Shown here: one piece after another, positions 23,173 through 33,219 of the stretch
Numbering within the stretch: the stretch's first letter is position 1
How the letters are laid out: the number at the start of each line of letters is the position of its first letter
Source: Gymnopilus junonius
Lineage: Eukaryota; Basidiomycota; Agaricomycetes; Agaricales; Galerinaceae
Direction of reading: 5' to 3'
DNA: 64,000 bases
Assembly: GCA_015501075.1 (NCBI GenBank)
Contig: JADNYJ010000071.1
Coordinates: 123,990 to 187,989, forward strand
Made by a program: the position numbers and the translations under genes
The notes under the pieces: model-generated
Told to the model about the DNA's origin: nothing
The model's database searches: none
What the model saw: only the letters and a program-made list of their open reading frames with translations

Positions 23173-24342
23173 ATGCCTCCGTACGATACCAACACTACTT
23201 CCGACGAACTCGTCAAAGATTACGCCAGCCTTATCAAGGGCAAGGTAGTCTTGACTACTGGAGTTTCTCCTGGTGGTCTTGGTGCCGCCTTCGTCCTTGC
23301 TATCGCCAAAGCGCAACCAGCTTTACTCATCTTGGCTGGCCGTGACCTGGCCAAGTTAGAGAAGACCGCTGCCGAAATTACTTCATCCAACCCGACTGTC
23401 AAGACGCGCAATTTGCGAGTTGATCTTGAATCGCTTCAGAGTGTTCGTGAAGCAGCGGCGGAGGTGAACTCTTGGGCCGATGTCCCAGTTATAGATGTTA
23501 TTGTCAATAACGCGGCGGTCATGGCTGTTGACTACGCACTCTCTGTGGACGGCTTCGAAAGACACCTGGCCTCCAACCATCTTGGCCACTTCCTCCTCAC
23601 AAACCTCGTTATAAATAAGGTCCTCGCCTCGAAGTCCCCTCGAGTCGTTTTCGTAAGTAGCGCAGGACATCGTTTCAACCCCTTCCGATTTGACGACTAT
23701 AACTTCGACGTGAGTAATGCATAGTATAATCAGTAAAACGACGTACTTATTGGTACATTTTTTTACTCAAGGGTGGTAAATCCTATGATAAATGGCGTGG
23801 CTATGGTCAATCCAAAACGGCCAACATCTTAACAGCTATATCGCTTGCCAAGAAGCTTGGGGGACGCGGCCTTCTCGCTTTCAGCCTTCATCCTGGTGTT
23901 ATCATGACTAATCTTGCCAATCATTTGGATTTTAGCAAAGACTTTGTGAGCGCTCGTAAGTTCTCGCGGAAATTTTCGTAGAGTTGGGAGTTTCAAACTG
24001 ACACGTGGGAACTCTGTAGACGCCGTTGATTATGCTATGGGGAATTTGGGGGAATTTCATTCTGATATCAACTTCAAGTCGGTGGAAAGAGGTGTGGCTA
24101 CCCATATCTACGCGGCTTTCGATCCAATCTATCAGGTAAGGGCGGTCTTGCATTTGGTCGAGTCTTACTCAAGTTATCTTTCAGATCATAACGGTTCTTA
24201 CCTCCTTGACTGCCACGTTGGAGATCCGGTGACGGAGACCGTTAAACCCTGGGCAATAAGCCGTATTGAAGCGGAGAAGCTATGGACGTTGAGTCAAAAG
24301 CTTGTAGGAGAAGAGTTTGATTACCAGTTAGGAAGGAAATAG
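23173..24342 (+). CDS. Short-chain dehydrogenase/reductase, SDR-5 (mosaic copy with altered end)
   Basis: Same motifs as SDR-3 and SDR-4 (TTGVSPGGLGAAF, NNAA, VSSAGHRF, YGQSKTAN). The middle of exon 1 (about 23371-23715) is nearly identical to SDR-3, while the flanks, intron 1 and exon 2 follow SDR-4. In exon 3 one base is missing at FDPNL (now FDPIYQ, about 24127). The last intron is 49 bp with no stop, so reading through it restores the frame and would add about 16 residues. Normal splicing would shift the tail. The family stop after EFDY is changed to CAG and the protein runs five codons further to TAG at 24340-24342. It may be functional only as an intron-retained form. Confidence 0.85.
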
Positions 24343-24865
24343 TCCGATCGGCGTCTCTTGTTGTAAATTCCTTTTGAGTTACACTTCTGGACCATGAAAT
24401 TATTCAGGATACGCCGAAGTCGCCTGCGAGGTCACTCGTTCTATGCTAATAATCAAGGCCCAGTTCATATGTGTGCGCTTTGACATTCATAAATGATAGT
24501 CAGCTATAGGGATTGGGATGAGATGGTGCTGCTGGACTTTGCGTTGGAGGATATGGGAAGATGGTGACGGAGTTTGATACCAATCATCCGTTGCTGGTCG
24601 CTGCGTCTGGTGTGAGGGATTTGGGATTCAATACGTATGATAGTGATGAGAGGGAGATGAAGAGGGCTGAGGTGGAGTCGAGTCGGTTCGGTTACGGGAT
24701 TTTTTGGGAAGAGGACGTGTTATTTGGGTCTCGTAATTAATTTGACTACAATAGGGCGAGGACTTGGTGTACCGACATCGCATGACAGCGTCGAAGCAGC
24801 TTAAATATAAATTTTGAAGGTCTCAACGACAACAGAGCAATTTCAGGATATACAACAGAAAGAAA
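24343..24865. other. Intergenic, no gene recognised
   Basis: Spacer downstream of SDR-5. Around 24515-24740 one forward frame reads Glu/Asp-rich text near RDLGFNTYDSDEREMK, which could be a decayed fragment, but it has no start or partner. Confidence 0.3.
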
Positions 24866-25969
24866 TCAGTCTAAGCCAATGCTCTGTACTTCCTGTTCAT
24901 CATCCAAGCCCAATTTAAGATTACGATAGATGCGACTGGTTATCACGTTCACGAAGACCAGGTGGCAGATGATGAACATCGTCTGGTATGGCTGTTTGAA
25001 GAAAATAATGATGAAAACAAGAACTGCCCCCGAAATGACAATGATCCTGTAGTACATTAGAATTCAAGAGCTTGGTGAGTGCTGGTGCACTCACAGGAAG
25101 TGCATGTGGGTGTCAAGTAAAATGATTCTCGACAACACCGGTAACGACACGCCACACACTAAAACTTTGACTGTCTGACCCAAAGACGTCCCGGTGCGTT
25201 CGAGGAACATAAGATATATCTTCCATACGATGGCCATATATATAAGAGTTTCGTCAACCAGGAAGACGGAATAAGTGGCAGGAAGAAAATGATGTGGGTC
25301 ATGTAGTGTCTCCATGCAGTACTTTGTGGGACCAATGTTCTTCGCCCCGAAAACGAGATAAAAGGTAGAAGACATGCAATGGCGGCTAGCAATTGGATTC
25401 CGAAAAAAACCCCAATGAATCGGTCACGATTATAAATCGCAAAGACACAAACATAGAGAAATGAACCGATAAAGACCACAAATGCTATCGGAAAGGCGTT
25501 GATACAGCGAGCAAATTGGGCACATTCCCCCACCGGGGCAGCTTTGAAACAGATTCAGTAGACGTATTATAAAGTATGGCTTCCTTACTCAAGAGAACCG
25601 CTCGACTTAATGCGTATGCCAGTAAAGAAAGTCTACAAGGAAATCAGCTCTGACCAGATTGAACTAAATGATTTACTGTAATACATACCTACTTCCAAAA
25701 TGAAAGACAGTTGGGAGGCCGAGTTTGAAGAAGAATAATAGCTTTAAATCACCCCGAAGATTCTCTATCCAGTCCCAAATTAACACCTGTGCACCAATTC
25801 CGGTCTACGTTCATCGGAAGAATGTAACTGTAAAGGCTCTTACCGTGGTCATTCCGATATGAACGTAAGTCACAGCACTTAGCTGGTGGGCCAAATACGG
25901 CGGAAGATAAACGAGTGGCGAAGATACGTCTTGTTCACCTAGAGTCGCCAGTTCGATAATTGGAGCCAT
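24866..25969 (-). CDS. Multi-pass membrane protein, DUF6533-like basidiomycete family
   Basis: Start MAPIIELATLGEQD at 25969. Small exons separated by 48-57 bp introns encode YVHIGMTT + VLIWDWIENLRGDLKLLFFF, the pattern of the DUF6533 start (first helix followed by an acidic/Arg turn). Hydrophobic helices follow: FPIAFVVFIGSFLYVCVFAIY, FIGVFFGIQLLAAIACLL, ATYSVFLVDETLIYMAIVW, then RIIVISGAVLVFIIIFF and MFIICHLVFVNVITSRIYRN. The end is acidic (DDEQEVQS). Around 25375-25390 the frame shifts by one base between LLAAIA and MSSTFYLVF, so the gene is broken once or carries a sequencing error. Family members are about 300-350 residues with around seven helices. Their function is unknown. It sits inside the SDR cluster but is unrelated to it. 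Confidence 0.7.
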
Positions 25970-28330
25970 GACTGAGGATCATATCAATTGCATGCTTTCT
26001 CCCAACGCGCCATTTTATACGCGCTTAGATTCGAAGTCTGACCAAGTCCGCAAGTCTGGATGGGCTCTCCGGTAAGGTGACCGTCTCCAGAAAACGAGAC
26101 TGACATACATAACGACCGGCATAGGTGGTCGTAAGTCTGCATTCCCAGGTCCTGTCCAACGTAACGACTTTCATCATTGAGCTGCGCATTTAGAAGATCA
26201 CTGACAGATTGTATTTGTAGGTAGGCTGAAACAGATGAAATAGAGGTTATCTGCAAGGTTTGACCCTAGGATTCTGCGTTTTCTGATTGGCCTGGGGCTG
26301 TGGGGCTTCGACTTATATGGGAATTTCTTAGGAATAATCCAACTCGCAGATACCCTGTAATAGCGCCCGTGAAAGATGTCGTGTTAATGTTGTCATTCGG
26401 AGGGATTCTATTTTACGAAGTCAAAGTTTGAGGGGTACGAGGAGCACATACTAGATACGTGGAAAGCATCGTTAATTGGACAAGCGGGAATCGAACTCGG
26501 GGAGTTGAAACCCTGGACACGCCAGCCGACCTGGCGCAACCTCAAGGTATTACATAACCACGCTGATTCGAATCTCAATTCGCCCTTTCATTTGCATTTC
26601 ATGTAGCTGACTTGGCTCTGACGAACCATCGACTTCGACGGTACTGGAGCTGCTTGAACGAGAAAAGTACATGGAGTGTGCCTCTGTCAAATTCAAGGAC
26701 TCATTTCCGGATAGCTGTTGTGTCGCTGAGCAAAAATTACTCAGTAGATGAACTCCTCAGGAGTCGGCGATGTACAGGATGAAGTTGTGTTGTGAAGACG
26801 GACAAGGTTGCTCAGTTGTAAGTAATCCTACGGTCTTTCCAGCTTCCTTTCAATTCTCTGATTCTTCTGACAGAAACATACATAGGTGAAAGATCGCCGT
26901 TCCTATATTGCTAGCCGTGCCGCAGTCAGCGTGAGAGTAAGCCAATTTATTTCGTTCCGTCCATTCTCTTTAACCTGAGATCCTGGGCGGGAATTCGAGA
27001 GTACTGAAATACTACTCTCGGCGATAGACTATGATATTTTTTGGAATGATCATGTCTCTGGAACGTACAGTTTTCCAAAAATTACTTTCGTCCTACAGCT
27101 AACCTTCTTTTAGTCGAATTTCATTTGAATTTATGAGAAAGATTTTGGCGTTGTCGTTTGGATATGCTGAAGCCTAGTTCCCTATATTATTGAAGGAGGA
27201 AATGAATGACCAGGTATTTGACTTGGTTGAAAAGAAGAAACAGATAGCGTACATCTGTATCGATCTTTTCTTTGTCGGGTGAGCTCCATTCATCCTCTCA
27301 CTTCAACTTCCTGAACCACAGGTATAATTTATTTCGAAGATTTCAGTCAACATACTCCGATATTATCTCCCACTTCATTCCGGTCACCGGCGTTCCTATA
27401 TCCTCTACCGTTGGACCACGATAATGTTTCAAGTTGGGAGGCCATTCCATTTTGTGTGGAACGTATATTTTTCCAAAGAATGCCTCATTACATTTGTATT
27501 ACGTGCCTAGCTGGGTATTTTCTTCTGTTTAACCCAGAACCCAGCTAAAAAAAATAACCCATGCGGAGTTCATAGTTGCATGATCTATCCCGTCCCGAGG
27601 AACAAGGGACGGGTTAGAGTGCGGACTTCGCATGAGGAAGTGAGGCAATGTGACACGTCACACATTGCCTCTCTCTTCCTACGTCGACCTCGGCGCGCTC
27701 ACTGTGTTCGAGGCGACCACCAATCGTGCTGGTCACCAGCATTGCTTTCTTTTACCCACCCTCCTCTCCCTTCTCTCCAATTGCCTCTATTTTCCTCTTC
27801 TTTCTCCTGGTCTCTTTTGTTTTTAATTTTGTCTGTGCATTCACAGCCCTCCCCATGATTTATGCTAGTACTATTTCCACCAATTGAACAAGGCAACCTG
27901 CAAGCTGCAATTGTCGAGATTCCCACCCGCCCATTGCAGCTCATTTCGGATATCTTGCATAAGTCAGGATCTGTGAGCACAGGCCGAACATTGCCCGGCA
28001 CTGTTGCCCGTAAACTCTCCCTTGTCCTCCCTTGCTCTGTCCATTCCTTCGCCATATCCCCCTTTCTCTCATCATCTCCTTTCTCTCTATCTTGTATTTC
28101 ATGTATATCTCTCTTCTCCAAAACATGTGTTACAATTGGTGATCCCGACATGCAAAGTGTAAGTAACTGCTCTTCATGATTGTCTCGTTGGAGGACATGT
28201 AACTAAAAATATCGACCTGTATTCAGAATCTAGTGACAATATGTATCTCCGTATATTTAGATTGGGATATGATATCTCCTTTCTGCGCTAAAGAAGATCA
28301 GAACTACAAATCCGTCTTGATCTTGACTTC
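25970..28330. other. Long intergenic region without a convincing gene
   Basis: Frames are short and unlike proteins. A tRNA-like stretch lies at about 26478-26570 on the minus strand (a GAGTTCGATTCCCG box-B-like word and a GCGCCAG/CTGGCGT hairpin) but has no matching acceptor stem. Strong palindromes occur at 27591-27613 (CCGTCCC/GGGACGG) and 27642-27671 (GAGGCAATGTG/CACATTGCCTC). A pyrimidine-rich tract lies at 27750-27850. The DUF6533-like gene and SDR-6 read in the same direction on either side. Confidence 0.45.
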
Positions 28331-29507
28331 TCAATAAGAGAATTTCTGGCCGACCAACTGCTCAGATAGTCTCCATAATTTCTCAGCTTCAGCACTACTT
28401 GTTGCCCATGGCCTGACTGAATCAGTGAGTGGATCTGCAACATGGCTGTCAAGTGTAAAGGTGCCATTATGAGCTGGAGGAGATAAGTAAGTAAAGGCGT
28501 TCACTGAGGGATTTAAACTTTCTTGCCTGCAAGGTTGGGGTCGAACGCCGCATAGATGTAAGTAGCGGTGCCTCGTTCTACAGACTTCACGCCTTTCAAG
28601 TCTCTTTCCAAGCCAAAGCCTTCCTCATTTCCCAGCTCCCGGTCAATTACTCCTGAAAATCAAGTCAGCATTTCGCCATCAGCCGGCATTATTATGAGAG
28701 AGAGACACACCAAATTGCTCTGCCAGCTTGCTCAAGTCCAGATGATTTGCGAGACCAGTACCCAGAATCCCACCGGGATGGACGCTGAATGCCAAAAGTC
28801 CGCGCTTTCCGAGTTTCTTCGCAAAAGAGAGGGCCATGAGCATGTTGGCCGTCTTGGATTGACCATAACCCTTCCATGGGTGGTAAGTCTTCCCGCCCTG
28901 GATGAAAGCGAATGTACACGTCAGTCACTCACGATCTGTACCTTACGCAGAGATTGATATAACTCACATCAAAATTGTAATCTGCAAAGCGGAATGGACT
29001 GAAGCGATGACCGCTACTGGTGACGCTTACGATGCGAGGTGTCTTGGAGGCAAGGATTTTGTCGATGATGAGGTTGGTGAGTAAGAAGTGGCCAAGGTGG
29101 TTCGAAGCAAACTGTCTCTCAAATCCATCAACGGTAAGTGCGTAGTCGACGGCCATGATACCAGCACTGTTGACGAGCACGTCTATAACAGGGACATCAG
29201 ACCAGGAGTTAACCTCGGCTGCTGCGTCACGGACGCTCTGTAGAGATGCTAAATCTACTTTCAGTAGGCGGGTTTTGACATTCGGATTGGACGAGGTGAT
29301 CGCTGACGCGGTCTTTTCGGTCTTGTTTGAGTCGCGGCCGGCCAGGATGATCAAGGATGGTTGGGCTTTTGCGATATACTCGACAAAAGCGGCACCGAGG
29401 CTGCCGGGAGAAACACCAGTGGTCAGGATGACCTTTCCTTTGATCAGACTGGCGTAGTCCTTGACAAGTTCGTCAGCAGTGGTGTTGGTATCATAAGGAG
29501 GAGACAT
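28331..29507 (-). CDS. Short-chain dehydrogenase/reductase, SDR-6
   Basis: Start MSPPYDTNTTADEL at 29507, stop TGA at 28331-28333 after KFSY. Four exons with the family intron sites. Motifs: TTGVSPGSLGAAF, IILAGRD, KVDLAS, NSAG in place of NNAG, TSSGHRF and GYGQSKTAN with the YxxxK pair, then HPGGILGTGLANH and the tail WATSSAEAEKLWRLSEQLVG. It is closest to SDR-1, SDR-2 and SDR-7. All frames are clean, so this is a good candidate for the functional member of the leftward group. The family is NAD(P)-dependent. The substrate cannot be read from the sequence. Confidence 0.92.
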
Positions 29508-30453
29508 GGCCTGGTTGAATTACAGATATCGATGGGGACTTAGGAGTCGCCTCCAGATATAATTTGGCGAGGATAGTTATTATTAGAACACAGGTCTTCG
29601 CCGCGAGCATACGTACGCCCCTAACCCATGTGTCGACGTCACTTCGGATGGAAGATTATAAAGAATAAGACCTAATACGGGGCATTTTTACATCCAATCT
29701 GTCCTCAAGGGAATTGATACCAGTTTTCTGTCTAGATTCTTGGAGAGAAAATGGTGAATTTCATGTGTTATTTGCAATGGCTACCCAGTGTGAGTATGAC
29801 ATTCACCCAGGATTCATTGACGCTCCCCATTGTCATTCTGGAGAGTATCCGAAATGCAGGGAACATAATTAGTGACTGAGATAGTGTGCCAAGTTAGTGG
29901 GTAAATTCCCTTCGGATGCACTTTAGTCTAGAACATTTGATAGGAGTAGAACGTTTTGCACATGCCCTGTATAGCCCGTTATTACTCGGATAGATATTCC
30001 ATTGTGATTCCATTACTATCGGAGGTTGATACTCAGATGTAACTGCTACAGAGCTATCAAGGCAGTAGTTCTGTTCCTAGTCTAAGTGGACACAAAGTAT
30101 CTAAACGATTCAGGAGGCACCGTTCCATTTTTATGCTGCATGAATAATTTCGTCGTGAGAAAAGGATTCGCGTGGACCAAACTTCCTTTACGGCGGAGGC
30201 GAGGCATTACTAACCCAATGATGCCTTACTTAGATTGACATTTGACTGGAGTTTTGGACTATCTTATTTTGGAACGCGTGGTACCGTACTTAATCTGCAT
30301 GAGGAACGACGTTGTTACCTGTTTTTCACGGATTTAAGGAGTTGGTACATTACCACTGCGCTGTAAATCTATTGTCTACTATCGACATATTGACAAGGTG
30401 GGTAAACTAGACATGTCAACCATCCATTTGTGCCAAGTAAAACTAGCCGTAGT
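29508..30453. other. SDR-6 upstream and SDR-7 downstream spacer
   Basis: No gene seen. Upstream of SDR-6 at about 29600-29660 there is GTCGACGTCAC, loosely similar to the TGACG element before SDR-1, SDR-2 and SDR-7. The remainder is AT-rich without repeats that I recognise. Confidence 0.4.
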
Positions 30454-31640
30454 TCAGTAAGAGAATTTCTGGCCAACCAGTTGTTCAGATAACCTCCATA
30501 ACTTTTCCGCTTCAAAACTACTCGTCGTCCATGCCTTGACTGGGTCAATGAATGGATCTGCAATGTGACTATCGAGCGTATAGGCACCGTTATGAACTGT
30601 TTTTGTAGACCATAGTAAGTCAAATATATGTTCAGAGATATTTTAAATTATTTTACCTTTCAAATTCGGGTCAAACGCCACGTAAATGTAAGTCGCAGTA
30701 CCTCGTTCGATAGACTTGACGAGGGTCGGGTCAATTAGTGGTGCGAATCCTTCTGCATTTCCTACTGCGAGGTCTGCTTCACCTATAAGATAAATGTCAG
30801 TTTTCTATATCAATGGTTGTGTATAACGTGGGGTTAGATGAGGACTTACTAACGGCAGCCACCACTTTACTGAAGTCGAGGTGGTTTGCTAGATTGGTGG
30901 ACATGATCCCACCCGGGTGTACACTGAAAGCTAGAGCCCACGTTTTCCCTGTTTTTCGGCGAGTGAGATTGCCATGAGCATGTTGGCGGATTTTGACTGG
31001 CCATAGGCGCGCCATGGGTTGTAGTTTTGCCTCTCTGATTAGGTATAATGATGAGTCAGGTCGCGTACTGGAGATCACAAGGTTAAAAGAAGATCCCATA
31101 CATCGAAGTCGTAGTCTCCGAACCGGAATGGACTGAAACGGGGTCCGCTGCTGGTAACATTCACGATGCAAGGGGTTTTCGAAGCAAGGACCTTATCGAT
31201 GATAAGGTTGGTGAATAAGAATTGGCCAAGGTGATTGGAAGCGAGATGGAGCTCGAAACCATCCACGGACAATCCATACTCGACAGCCATAATACCGGCG
31301 CTGTTGACGAGAACGTCGATGATGGGAACATCAGACCAGGAGTTCACCTCGGTTGGGCGTCCCGGACGCTCTGGAACGAGGCTAGGTCAATTTTTAGCAG
31401 GCGAGTTTTGACGTTTGGGTGTGCTGTAGTTATAGCTGAGGCGACTTTGCCGGTTTTGATTAAATCGCGGCTTCCTAAGATTAGCAGAGAGGGGTTTGCT
31501 GAGGCGATGTCCTGAACAAAGGAAGCACCGAGGCCACCCAGAGAGACACCGGTCGTTAAAACAACTTTTCCTTTGATCAAGTCCGCATAGTCGTCGACGA
31601 GCTCGGAGGCGGTGGTGTTTGTGTCCTAAGGAGGAGGCAT
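30454..31640 (-). pseudogene. SDR-7, pseudogene copy of the short-chain dehydrogenase family
   Basis: The start ATG (31640) is followed at codon 5 by TAG where the other copies have Tyr (MPPP-stop-DTNTT). The body is recognisable: TTGVSLGGLGASF, LLILGSRD, KIDLAS. A frameshift follows VRDA at about 31350 and another follows LGKRGL-like text at about 30935. In between are NSAG, TSSGPRF (the His of GHRF changed to Pro) and YGQSKSAN. Splice sites remain at the family positions and the stop after KFSY is intact. With a nonsense codon and two frame breaks it cannot make the enzyme. A foldback element has also entered its upstream region. Confidence 0.9.
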
Positions 31641-31666
31641 ATTACGAGTATATAGAGAACTTACTA

Positions 31667-32338
31667 TTCAATGTCTCTATTCTTTTAGGTCTTTTTCCAA
31701 GGGATCCCTATTAGGCCTGTCCGGACACAGAATGCCGTTTTCTCGGTCGCATTCTCGGCCCATATATGGTAGATCAAATTCTGGTGGAGACGTATCACAT
31801 GTCTTAGAGAGTCCCGTGAAAATGTGACGATTTGTGACTGCGCGTGAGCTGCTCAGCGCGAACGCGACAATGCTTTTGTTGATATGTTGATTTCTTCCTT
31901 CTCTCACCCCTTTCTTCTCATCAACACAAGCTCTTCAACCCAGGTTTGACCCGAAAGAGCAGATGTGTGGTACCGTTGCTTCCAGTAATTGGGGTGTTGG
32001 TTTAGAACGGCAGCAATTCCGACAAGGTGGAGGAAGTAGGTTGCAGGAGTAATAGTCTGATGCTGCAAACGATCACACCCTCCTCTGAGGGCATTGTAAA
32101 AGAGTGGAATATCGCGCGCAATCGCGCGACACAAATATTATCATTGATCAATTATCGGATGTCACACTCAGCAAGCACGGGACTCTCTAAATCATGTGAT
32201 ACGTCTCCACCAGAATTTGATCTACCATATATGGGCCGAGAATGCGACCGAGAAAACGGCATTCTGTGTCCGGACAGGCCCTAATAGGGATCCCTTGGAA
32301 AGTACTATAAAGACCTAAAAGAATAGAGACATTGAATT
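31667..32338. mobile_element. Foldback element with about 150 bp inverted arms and a PIF/Harbinger-like transposase scrap
   Basis: Arms at 31667-31826 and 32176-32338 are inverted copies with very high identity, containing GGCCTGTCCGGACACAG, GAGAATGCGACCGAG and CACCAGAATTTGATC. The interior on the minus strand (about 31920-32130) reads HTSALSGQTWVEELV, which resembles the SxLTGxxWVxELL start of basidiomycete PIF/Harbinger transposases. The GGCCTG inner termini next to TTA/TAA also fit that superfamily, although inverted identity extends some 45 bp beyond them. It interrupts the SDR-7 upstream region. The SDR-1-like element resumes at 32341. Confidence 0.7.
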
Positions 32339-32340
32339 GC

Positions 32341-32356
32341 CGTGAGTCCACGTCAA
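32341..32356 (-). promoter_or_regulatory. Displaced upstream element of SDR-7
   Basis: GTTGACGTGGACTCAC on the gene strand matches the element before SDR-1 and SDR-2 but now lies about 700 bp from the SDR-7 start because of the foldback insertion. Confidence 0.35.
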
Positions 32357-33219
32357 CTCGATCGAATAAGCTGCGTTGTCCCTGATGACAAACGAACAAA
32401 TCTTTTGGAAGACTTTTCGACCCAATTTCGGCGCTTTAAATGGCATAATTTTCGACATTCTATGGCTTCTTGCATGACAAATTGATTATTCAGATTTGGT
32501 GCTATAAAGAACGCGCGACTGCTAAGCGACAGGAGGCAATAAGGAGGGTATAGCGTGTAGAGGTGAATTCACTCACAAGGTTTCAAGATGGACGTTGAAC
32601 GTTGAACGCTTAATAGTCAATAGCCAATAGCCAGTAAATAAAGATCCCTTTTCATTACATTTCGTAAACCACTGAGCATGGCTATAAAAGACATCCAAGT
32701 TCTTGGGGATAATAGGTCAAATGCGACCGTTAAAGATGGATATTCAAAAACTTGCCTGAAATACGGTCAGTGCATTGTAAAAAACGGGTGAGCGGGCACA
32801 TTTTTCATCGGTGGAGGAATCTAATACGGAATGACTTGGATAGTTCAGTGTACCGGACCTTGGAATCCGTCACACACGCTGCAGGCGATAGTGACTGAGT
32901 ACTTACCGTCGAATTACTCTCTGGCTCAAAAGAACGACGATAATTATAACAGGTGCACTTGCAGACAGGCCTTCTTTCTGTAGCATATACATTCGGTAAA
33001 GAGACTTGAGCAATGAAGAGGAGCGAAGGCGAGGGTGAACGAGCTCTATTTTTACGCGGTATAATTTTATCGCGGGAAAATAATTTGAGGTCCGAATGAC
33101 ATCAGCAGAATCGGGCCGGGAATTGTTCTGCAACCAGTTACCAGTGGCACTATTCCTGTTTCGCCCTACTCATCCGGCCTTCCTGGTTTTACTCCCTTCA
33201 CATACCCTAGGACCACGAC
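32357..33219. other. Intergenic, divergent promoter region
   Basis: Short tandem words (GTTGAACGTTGAACG, CAATAGCCAATAGCC) occur near 32600-32640. No gene was recognised. The last 200 bp are the promoter side of the TPR gene. Confidence 0.4.

Noticed and set aside
26478..26570. Functional tRNA gene
   Set aside because: No seven-base-pair acceptor stem and no seven-base anticodon loop could be formed. Kept only as a low-interest fragment.
27580..28179. Overlapping frames around a pyrimidine-rich tract
   Set aside because: Openness on both strands comes from the CT-rich tract. No motif, no intron logic and no consistent frame.
12442..31640. Secondary-metabolite biosynthetic gene cluster
   Set aside because: Apart from SDR paralogues there is no backbone synthase, P450, methyltransferase, transporter or pathway regulator next to them.
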